DNA of 64,000 nt, taken from assembly GCA_037355855.1 (NCBI GenBank), contig CM074762.1:3720001-3784000 (forward strand). Direction: 5' to 3'. Source of the DNA: Pseudo-nitzschia pungens (taxonomy: Eukaryota; Bacillariophyta; Bacillariophyceae; Bacillariales; Bacillariaceae). Made by a program: the position numbers and the translations under genes. Positions within the stretch are counted from its first letter, which is position 1; every line of letters begins with the position of its first letter. The notes under the pieces were generated by a model that saw only the letters and a program-made list of their open reading frames with translations, searched no databases and was not told the origin of the DNA. Below, in pieces: positions 42,259 to 51,200 of the stretch.

Positions 42259-45200
42259 ATGTGCGGTCTTGTGGCAGCGATTGATGATATCTGGACTGCT
42301 CGTCCTGCCGGGACGACCAGAGGCGCAATCCCTCTTCTCGATGATCGTGAGGCACTACGCCAGACAACACGAATCTTGGATCATCGCGGTCCCGATGGCT
42401 ATGAAATCAGCACCGGAACGGTAGGTGGGGACCCCGATTCGGCAAGCCATGCTCGCTGGTCCATGGGCCACACGCGTTTAGCGATCGTTGATCCATCGAA
42501 CCGGTTTGCGGACATGCCTTTCAACTTGAAATTCCGAACAGGCGCCGAAGGATCTGAAAAGATCGTCCACCTGGCAGCTAATGGAGAAATCTATAATCAC
42601 GAAGATATTTACAAAAAAATGGTTGACAAAGATGGCTGGGATCATCAGCGTATTTCTGGTTCAGATTGCGAGGTTATCGCTCATGCATTCGCCAAATATG
42701 GTGGTCCAAAGACTGCTGCTATGCTTGATGGTATGTTTGGATTTGTCGCCTTCGAAGAAGACGTTCAAACTGGAAAGATTACTGCATTTGCCGCTCGCGA
42801 CCCTGTTGGAATCAAGCCATTGTATTATGGACGAACCCTGTGCAGCTCCAAGGACAGCGATGAGGCCGCTGCATACGTTTTCTCAAGCGAACTGAAAGCC
42901 TTAGTGGGACACGCTGATCCAGCCACAGTGGTTGCTATTCCTCCTGGGCATTACTGGACTCCCGAAGAAGGCTTGGTTTGCTACTACAATCCTGAATGGC
43001 TCCGTGACGATGATTATGCTCCATGGGAGGATAGTTCTCATGCGGTTACTGACGATGAAATCCGTGAGGCCTTCACGAAAGCCGTTAAGAAGCGAATGAT
43101 GGCCGACGTTGACTATGGGTTCTTCCTTTCGGGTGGTGTCGACTCTTGCATTGTCAGCCACGACTTACTTCCATTGTATCGCGAGGAACGCATGAAAGAA
43201 TTTGGTGATGATCGTCCCATTCCTACGTATACTGTTGGAATGGAAAACTCCCCCGATGTCATGGCAGCTCGTGCTATGGTGGAGAACCTTGGTGGTTCCA
43301 AGAACGTTACTCACCACGTTCGGGCCTTCACACCCGACGAAGTTTTTGATCTCATTCCAAAAATCATCTACCACATGGAGACATACGAAGCTGAACTTAT
43401 CCGAAGTGCCATTCCCAACTGGCTTCTAGCGGAACGTGCTGCTGCGGATGTAAAGATGGTCCTAACGGGTGAAGGAGCGGATGAACTCTTTGCTGGCTAC
43501 TTGTATTTCCAAGACGCCGAAACCCCAAGACAAGTACAAAACGAACTTCGCCGAATTTATGGCATGCTCGGAAACATCAACCTTCATCGTACGGATAGAA
43601 TGACAATGGCGCACTCACTCGAAGCGCGTGTTCCGTTCCTTGACACCGAATTCACCAAGCTTGTCATGAGTGTCGACCCGAAGCGAAAGATGGTCGATTC
43701 TGAAGCCGTCAGAAACAACACACGAGGACGAGAGAAATCTATGTTGAGAGAATTGTTTGAGGGACCAAATTCTGATGGAAACATTATTCCCAAACCCGTA
43801 TTGTGGAGAGCCAAGGCTATGCAATGTGAGGGTGTCGGAGAAGACTGGGTTTCCATTCTACAACGTCGTGTCTCATCCTTGGTGTCGGATGCCGAAATGG
43901 ACGAGGCCCACATCACTTATCCTATCAACACTCCGCAAACCAAGGAGGAACTTTACTACAGAAGAATTTACGACGAGAATTTCCATGGTCTCGAACATGT
44001 TGTTAAGCTTTGGGAAGGTGGTGGTCGTGCGATGGGTGCTGAATGGAAGAGTGACATGTACACCCGCGAGGGGTTGAAGAATGTTAACCTCTTATCGCAT
44101 TCGTTGCAAAACAAAAATCAAGTTAGAGCGTTTTCCACATCGGCAAGACCATCTCTATCCCGTGGTCTTCACACGCAGAGCGCCACCGGCAAAAGAGCTT
44201 TCTCAACTCTGCCTGTTCAAAAATTCGAAGAAGAGCCATACGAGTCCGCCAAAGCAAAGGGATTCGATGACTTTGAAGCGATGCTGACATGTGGTGGAGA
44301 TGATAGATCCTTGATCCTTGACTCTTCTACCAACAAATATCACATCAAGCCCCAACCAGTTGATCCAGCCCACGTATTCCGTGGTAGCTGTACAGGAAAT
44401 CCACCAACTCAACGTGGTTACGATGCCGCGAAGAAGCTTTATGAAGAGCTCTCTGCCATGCCTTCTGGAAGCCTCGATGCTGCTATTGGAGATGTGTTTG
44501 CGGACCAAAGAAGTAGAATCGCAAAAAATTTAGAACTAGAAGAAGGAACTGAAGTTATCATTGTCCCATCTGGATCCGATGCAGAATACTTGCCACTTGC
44601 CATCGCTAAGGCGCTCAAAGGAGATGTTCCCATCTCGAACGGAGTAACTCAACTTCAGGAGATTGGTGCTGGAACTGCCCCTGCGTCGGTTGGAGAATAT
44701 TTTTCAACACATGCTCCGTTGAAGGGAAAACTCGATGAAGGCACCAAGTACTTGTCGGGCTTTGAAAGCTTCGATGGAATTGCTGTTCCTGCCCGTGAGA
44801 AAAATGGCGAGGTCATCGACGCATCTCAAAAAATGGAGGAGTTCGTAGCTGCTACGCAAGCGAAGGGATCTTACCCTATCGTTCACGGTGTCTTCGGAGG
44901 AAAGACCGGAGTTCGTGACGAAACAATGCCCGGAAGCATGGATGCTGGCGAAACATCACTTGGTGTTGTCGACGCTTGCCAAGGAAGATTCTCCTTGGAC
45001 GAGCTTCATGAATGGCTAAAACAAGATTCGATTGTCCTCTACACTTCCAGCAAGTTCTATCAAGCGCCACCATTCTGCGGCGCTGTGATCATTCCGCCCG
45101 CGATTGCCAAAAAGCTTCGGGCGGCACCTGCGCCTGAGCCAAAAGAAATGTTCTCCATCGATGGTCTTGGAGGATTCCTTACTGATAAGGAACTTCCCGA

Positions 45201-45854
45201 ATGCTTGGAGAACTGGAAGCCGTTGCTTGCCAAAGATGATAGCGCCAACCTTGGTCTTGCATTGAGATGGGAAGCAGGACTAGCTGGCATGGAAGGTAAG
45301 TTTTTAGAGTATTATAGCTCTTTTTGCTCTCTTCGAAAATCACAAGTTCATTATATTGAATTGTATTCGACAAACTTATTAATTGTTTTCTCTCAAACAC
45401 AAATTGTGAAGCCCTCGCGAGTATTCCAGATGGTAAGCGAACAGAAGCATACCAAGAATGGGCTGGCTCCGTATCGAGTATGGTAAACGAAAGATCGGAA
45501 CTGGATGCTTGGTGCGTGGAAAGGAGCATCGTTAGCATTCGTGTTGCTAAGGGAGACGGATGGTTGAACATGAGCGAACTGCGAGACTTGTACCGTTGGA
45601 TGAGTATGGATGTTTCCGGGTTGGTGCCCGACGCAACACCTGAGGAGAAAGACGCTCTTTCCAAACCCGCTTACATTGGACAACCAGTTGATGTGAGCGA
45701 AACCCATGCGATTGTCCGAATCGCTCTTGGAGTGGAATCCATGTTGTCCTACTTTGATGACAAGGAGGCAACCTTGAAGGAGGATCAGGTGACCGTCCTC
45801 AAGCTCGCAGCGATTGGAAAACACTTTGACACACTGAAAAAGTCAGGATTGTAG
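42259..45854 (+). CDS. Asparagine synthetase fused to a PLP-dependent enzyme domain
   Basis: Exons 42259-45295 and 45412-45854 give 1,159 residues; the intron (116 nt, GTAAGTTT...TGTGAAG) keeps phase. MCGLVAA supplies Cys2, the N-terminal nucleophile of the glutaminase domain, followed by DHRGPDGYE. The synthetase half has the pyrophosphatase loop FFLSGGVDSC and LTGEGADELFAGY. After about residue 610 comes a linker with RAFSTSARPSLSRGLHTQS, which looks like a mitochondrial presequence. A fold-type-I PLP domain resembling class V aminotransferases follows: phosphate-binding SGSDAE, the VVDACQG Asp for pyridine N1, and TSSKFYQAPPFCGAVIIP with the likely Schiff-base Lys. Asparagine is made from Asp, Gln and ATP. 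The second activity is unknown, possibly linked to Asp/Asn nitrogen. Confidence 0.9.
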
Positions 45855-46184
45855 ATAAAATTGTGAGAACTGTCCAGATATAGCATTATATTTTAGTGAA
45901 GTTCAATTCATTTCGCAGTTCTTTTTTCCAATGACTAAAGGATTTCTTCGCATGTAATGGTAGTTTGTAGTTGAGGACGGTAGCGAAGTAGTTAGTTATA
46001 TTTGTTTAATGTTGAACCCCTAATTGCTTTCAGCATGACTGAGCTTATTGCATTCGATGAAAGTCAGCGCCTCGTGTGCTTTCTCTTCAAATTCTATGAA
46101 ACTAATGTAATTTGTGTAATGTACTCGCGATATTGTATAATATTGTAACTGTAGTGGGTTTGAAAAGTGTTCCACAGTTGGTGT
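45855..46184. other. Convergent 3' region
   Basis: AT-rich 330 bp between the stops of the fused synthetase (+) and the second Mpv17 gene (-). Nothing else seen. Confidence 0.5.
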
Positions 46185-47429
46185 TCACCTTTTCTTGGTG
46201 TTACCAGCTGTGCTGCTCAAAATTGTGCTCCAAAGCATGCCAGCCAAGCACGCAAACGGAATTTGCCAGTTTTCGGCAATCACGCCAAAGAGAACCATCT
46301 GCGTTGGAATCCAGAACATCAAGTTTCGTCTCCAGCAGCGGAAAAACTGGGCCTTGAATCTAGCCAGGGACTGCTGAAATGACAATCCTTGAATGAATCC
46401 AGTAAAAGTGCTGTATTCGAAAATCGCAATGCAGAGCAACGAAATAGGCATAGGAGAGAGGCAGCGACAAAGATTCTGTGAGGGATCGGCGGGGGGAATA
46501 ATTGTTGATCTCAACAGTAGTCGAGGATCTCACTTCATTCGATCTACTTACAAAAATACCGGATAATAAATTAACTGAACACACATAAATTTACATTGAA
46601 ACGAAACAAATCAATATCAAGCAACACATGAGGTGAAACGGATGTGAGACGAACATGCTTCCCTGCATTCAAATAAATGGTTCATTTCGATTAAGGAACA
46701 GCGCCTTTCGGACGTACCGGTACAACTAGGAATTGGTACATTGCTGTTTGTTCGATCGCTGCAGCTGCCGGAGCGAGGAACGGGAACAGCCCCTTGACCA
46801 CGTTGCCCTTGCCCGCTCGGATAACAAGAGGAAACATGTTGTGCTGAAACATACGATAGCACGAATCGAACACCGCGAACGAGAGTGCTCTTCGCTTGTC
46901 GTAGGGACCGGTATTGGCGCTGGCTTGCGCAGCGGCATCCCCAGCAATTGCAAGCACGGCACCCGTGATCACCTTGGTAATCAACGGGTTGGTCACCAGA
47001 GCGTTCTGGTAGGGTTTGTAGAGACCGTTCGCAAGGAGCATAGCCACGCCCCTGGGCTTCAAGAGAACAGCGGTCAGCACGGTGGCCAGTACGATGCGTC
47101 GTCGGGCAATGGAGGTTCGTTCCACGGGCACGCCAATGTTTCCGTGGACCATGTTCATCCGCATCGATTTCTCCGATTGTTCCTGCTGTCTCACATTGTA
47201 ACTTTTGCGGAGTTGGTGATCGAACTTGATTCAAGATCCGTTGGTGAGGAAATGGCATTTTCTCCTTGTTACTGTTGTTGTTGGGGCCCCATTTCGCCGA
47301 CGAAGGACCGGGCTGAAGAACCTTGCGGCGTTGGATGAGAGCATCGGCCACGCGCTCATTGCTCTGCAAAACGATGAAAATCAAGGCGAGCGTTTGCAAC
47401 AAAAGGAAGGGTCGAACGGAAATCTTCAT
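46185..47429 (-). CDS. Mpv17/PMP22 family membrane protein 2, with a 23-nt micro-exon
   Basis: The start codon is ATG 47429, with a hydrophobic signal-like N-terminus (LLLQTLALIFIVLQSNERV). The main exon carries YKPYQNALVTNPLITKVITG and LSFAVFDSCYRMFQHNMFPL, and ends VVP at donor CCG|GTACGT (46718). A 23-nt exon (46574-46552), between CAG and GTAAGTAG, encodes LIYYPVFF. The last exon starts at 46410 and reads TFTGFIQGLSFQQS, then RCWRRNLMFWIPTQMVLFGV and NWQIPFACLAGMLWSTIL. Together they rebuild the conserved family core. The 5' part needs a change of phase near 47190-47225. A 40-nt GT-AG intron (47225-47186) would do it, or one extra base. The gene is a distant paralogue of the Mpv17-like gene 5 kb away. 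Confidence 0.82.
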
Positions 47430-48493
47430 GGTGAAATTAGTGTCCTAGATTAAATCGTTTAATATGGTTTCTTCCTTTGTTGGTGAAGGAGATGTTCTTT
47501 GGAAGTTGGGATTGATTCAGCAGTCTGGGCTCGGTGTCACCACACGTAGCTGGTTTGTCAATGATGGTAGAATTCCGAAGTGCAAAGAGGAACAATACTT
47601 TTTCGCGGGTGAAAGAATTTGTTGACATTCACTGCCATCTATGAAAGGCACAGATGAAAGAAAAACCAACAATATCAGCCCGAAACAGATGGAGCCCAAA
47701 TGACAACGATAAGTGGAAAAATGAAGTGGGTTGATTTCTGGAAGATTGAAGCGACGATGCCGATAAGAATTACGTAGTATTTATGGTATAAGAATTTGAG
47801 GAAACAAGATGTCACCTTCACGTCATCTTCACGAATGTGTGCTCGTACTTCTGAACCATAATAAATCGAGTGACAGAAGGAAAGCATGACGTCAGATTCG
47901 AATACTTTTGAACGCATTTTTTAGTAGTGATCTCTACGTCCGTATATTTGCTTTGTTACACAAATCAGAGGAGGGCAAGATTGAAGATACAAAATACGTA
48001 CCGGTAGTAAATTTTACTTCGTACTTCGTAAGGTTACTTCCGATGAGCACCAGGAACCGTACCAATCTTGTCCGGGTAACTTAACCTTAAGATCTTACTT
48101 TGAGATGATTCGTACAAATTCGTAAAAATCCTTAGTCGCAGGACCCAGTTTGTTTCTTGGCTCTTCATTCGTGACTAAACATTCAATCCCAAAATTATTG
48201 CGCGCCACGAGCTACGAGTGCGAAGTCGCTGCCCGGCTTTGAGAGAGCTCAGTCCAGCCCATTACTGTTATTACCGGTATCCAGTGACCTTAACAAGAAA
48301 CGGAATGGTCAACGAAGGAGAGAGGATCTATTGGTGGCTACCGGTATGATCCCATGAAATTGTTAAGAATTTGATGAAGCACCAATTCGGTGGAGTAAGA
48401 CAACCACTAAAACTCAGGGACAAACAATAAGAAAGTGATAACCGACAAGTTCCGTCAGTGCTTGATGTAAAAGGATTTTGCGCATCCTGGATT

Positions 48494-48544
48494 GGAGATT
48501 GCCGGAATCGAACCGGCGACCTTGTGCATGCTAAGCTCACGCGC
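48494..48544 (-). tRNA. tRNA-Ala(AGC)-like 3' half, possibly pseudogene or diverged tRNA
   Basis: On the minus strand an anticodon loop TTAGCAT with stem bases, a variable region, and a full T arm (CGCCGGTTCGATTCCGGC) are followed by AATCTCC, a 3' acceptor strand. The anticodon is AGC (Ala). The expected 5' acceptor GGAGATT and D arm are missing: in their place lie GGATGAT repeats. It is either a truncated tRNA, a tRNA-derived repeat, or a gene whose 5' half was overwritten by the array. Confidence 0.5.
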
Positions 48545-48616
48545 ATCATCCATCATCCATCATCCATCAAACGCTTCACGAGCACATCTCACCGACAACA
48601 GCTGCATGGATGTAGG

Positions 48617-48650
48617 ACACAACACAACACAACACAACACAACACAACAA
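48617..48650. repeat. CAACA pentanucleotide repeat
   Basis: About six to seven copies of CAACA, upstream of the WRAP53 gene start. Confidence 0.9.
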
Positions 48651-48775
48651 CAGTGCTCCCATATCGCCGCTACCGAATCATTCGCGACCGCATCGATTCC
48701 CAGTGATCGACGATCGTAATTGTAGCAACGATTGAGGACAAGACAATGGAACGCATCTGAAACCTGTCTGAAACT

Positions 48776-50468
48776 ATGGCGCTAAAACCTACCGATGATG
48801 CCGCAGCCGAGGAGGAGAGATCTAGGGGATCTGCCTCAGATTCTGCCATTAACCACGCAGCGGTGATGAATTCGACGTGTGCAGCAACGGTTTCGTCGAA
48901 AGGATGCGGACTGGGGAAAAAACTGTTGGCAGAGTCCATTGTTTTGTGGGGAGGAAGGGCCGACAACGGAACCGAAACAGATTCGTGCTCCGGTATTCCG
49001 CAGGGGTGCCAGTTTTCACCCGACGGAACCTGCCTCCTGACCGCAAGGGCGAATCGACTGGAGCTCTATAACACACCATACGAGGAAGACGTCGACACCG
49101 ATTCCAACGACGATGGAACCGGAAACGACTGGAAACCCGCTCTCACCTGCAACGCCGGGGAGTCGGTCCGGTCCTACGCTTGGTACCCGCACATGAAATC
49201 TTACCGATCCGGCCACCTGTTGTTTCTTGGGAGTCAGCCGCGACTCTCCGGTACATTTGTACGACGCCTATGATGGGAGCATCCGGGCCACCTACCGACC
49301 ATACAACGCGCTGGACGAAATGGAGTCACCGACCACGCTTTGCTTTGTGGAGAACGGCCAGAAATTAGTCACGGGTGGATTAAGAACCGATCGCATACTG
49401 CACGTCTTTGATATCAACCGTCCGGGTCGGGAACATTCACCGCCGTTGCTCCGACTAGGAAAGACCCGGCGTTCCAAGGACGGCCAGAAGGGTTTGGTAT
49501 CGGCTCTGGCGTATTCGGAACAAACTGGTGTGATCGCTGTTGGAACATATTCACCGGGATCCATTTACCTGTACGACCTCAGGACGTATTCGAAGAGTGC
49601 GGTGGCCGAAATCGTCGTCTCGTCTTCGTCATCCGCGTCGTCCGGAGGTACGGTCTGTGTATCGGGCCACGGGAAACGGGGAAAAAAGAACAAACGCAAA
49701 CGTTTTGCCACACCGGAAGACCCCGAAGACACCCGTACCAATGACAATCGCATCGGGGATGCTAGCAGGGCTGCTGGGGGCGTCGAAAAGGCGTTGCAAT
49801 CCATGCCATCCATCAACTTTGCTGCTGCCAAGCTTCAGTGGTACCAAAGCCGCACGCGAGGGGGTGTCACCCAGGTAGAATTCGAGGACGACGGTGCGGG
49901 GCATTCCCTGTTTAGTACCAGCCGGCGGTCCAACGCGATTTTGCAGTGGGATTTGCGAAACCTCTCTTCGTCCAACTTCTGTCCGGGGATTGCCAGCTTT
50001 GAAACCGACAACGATACAAACCAACGGATCGAGTTCCAGGTATACGGGGATCAAATCTGGACGGGGGGCAGAGATGGATGCGTGCGGGTTTACTCGCACA
50101 GAAGGTCGACCGCCGGCGAGGCATCGCTTTTGGCGACCATTGGTGGCTTTCAGGACAGTGTGAACGGAATTTCCCTATATCCAGACGTTGATTCCGGTAA
50201 AATCGTTCCCTTCGATCCGAGCCCAGTCGAACCACCTATTTCCGCAACTGCGAGAAACGAAGAAGCCTCTGAGGATATCGAGGGTGCAGTGCTTGAACAC
50301 CGTGGGGGTTTGGGAAGTGCAGACAAGTCATTTCTCGCCGTCGCAGTTGGCTCGAGGCACTTCCCGACGGAAGGTGACTGGGAGAGCGACAATCCCTTTG
50401 AATCTCTGACAAATCGAACAAACGACTTTGTTGGTTCAACACACGTGTATGCCCTGAGAGTTTCGTGA
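48776..50468 (+). CDS. WRAP53: Telomerase Cajal body protein 1 homologue (WD40)
   Basis: The ATG at 48776 starts an acidic N-terminus leading to IPQGCQFSPDGTCLLTARANR, the first WD40 blade of the WRAP53/TCAB1 family. The family signature RDSPVHLYDAYDGSIRATYR and YNALDEMESPTTLCF follows, then DRILHVFDINRPGRE and KGLVSALAYSEQTGVIAVGT, HSLFSTSRRSNAILQWDLRN, and a last blade GDQIWTGGRDGCVRVYSHR. In animals the protein binds the CAB box of telomerase and scaRNAs and delivers them to Cajal bodies. The frame changes by one base at GGG 49229-49231 (LLFLG to VSRDSP). Removing one G joins the two halves exactly where the conserved motif begins. There is otherwise a single exon. Confidence 0.88.
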
Positions 50469-50877
50469 CACGCACGCGTTGCACATCTTAAATCTGGGAG
50501 ATACGAATACGATGGTTTCCTCTAGAAGCCGCCACTGCCAACTGTGAAACCTCCAAATTTTGGGTTGGTTAGTGCTATTAACACACTTCACAACACTTCT
50601 GTTTTGAGTCAGTCACGGATTTTTCACTGTAATAAATTATATTCTAGTTATGTTCTATGTCTTTTTGTATCTGTAGTCTCTTCTCTTGAAAGTCTATGTC
50701 TTTGTCGTGTGTATGTTGTACTGTGTTGTGATGATCTTCACTTGATATGTCTATGTTGTTGTGTATGGTGTCCCATTGAATGCATATAACCAACGCGGTG
50801 TCAATGTTCCACGTAGGTCCTCTATGTGGATGAGAATCACGGATTTTAGGATGCAAATCCCAGATTCCTTTCCTATC
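50469..50877. other. Intergenic, no gene supported
   Basis: About 400 bp with TGTGTTGT-type runs. Nothing else recognised. Confidence 0.45.
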
Positions 50878-51200
50878 CTATGCAGATCTTGCGACCACCG
50901 GTGTCTTGGGGGGTTTGGAGCCACTCATATCAATCTTCAGTTTGCTGAAGCCTTTCCTGATATTGCTGGAAAATTTATCAAAACCTCTCTGTTGGGGTTC
51001 GTTCAGGGTTTCCTCTCTCTGTGACTTAATTTCTGCCACCTTCAAGGCTGCCTTGATAATCTGTTCCTGACTGTACCCTGAATCGAGGAGCATTTGTGAT
51101 CTTGTTTGAACGGGGATCACGAGTTTCTTCCTGCCATGACGGCGACGTGTCCTCGTGTATTCGTACAACTCGAGGTTGCGAGTATAGGTTGTTATCGGTT
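50878..51200 (-). CDS. Last exon of an unidentified basic protein
   Basis: The frame has no ATG at its 5' end but is preceded by a pyrimidine-rich stretch and CAACAG, a fair splice acceptor (exon start about 51200). It encodes about 107 residues: a basic part (RTRRRHGRKKLVIPVQTRSQ), a helical part (QMLLDSGYSQEQIIKAALKV) and a C-terminus ending GSKPPKTPVVARSA. Codon use and amphipathic helices look coding, but I do not recognise the family. The upstream exon should lie right of 51200 and was not found with confidence. Confidence 0.45.

Larger units (their letters stand above)
47430..48775. other. Divergent promoter region, with tRNA-like and repeat sequences
   Basis: No protein gene is supported. 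It contains GTAC-rich words (47994-48080), a tRNA-Ala-like 3' half (48494-48544), a CATCATC array (48545-48570) and a CAACA array (48617-48650). Confidence 0.5.

Noticed and set aside
48492..48719. A small frame reading MEIAGIEPATLC
   Set aside because: This is the well-known false translation of a tRNA T-arm region, not a gene.
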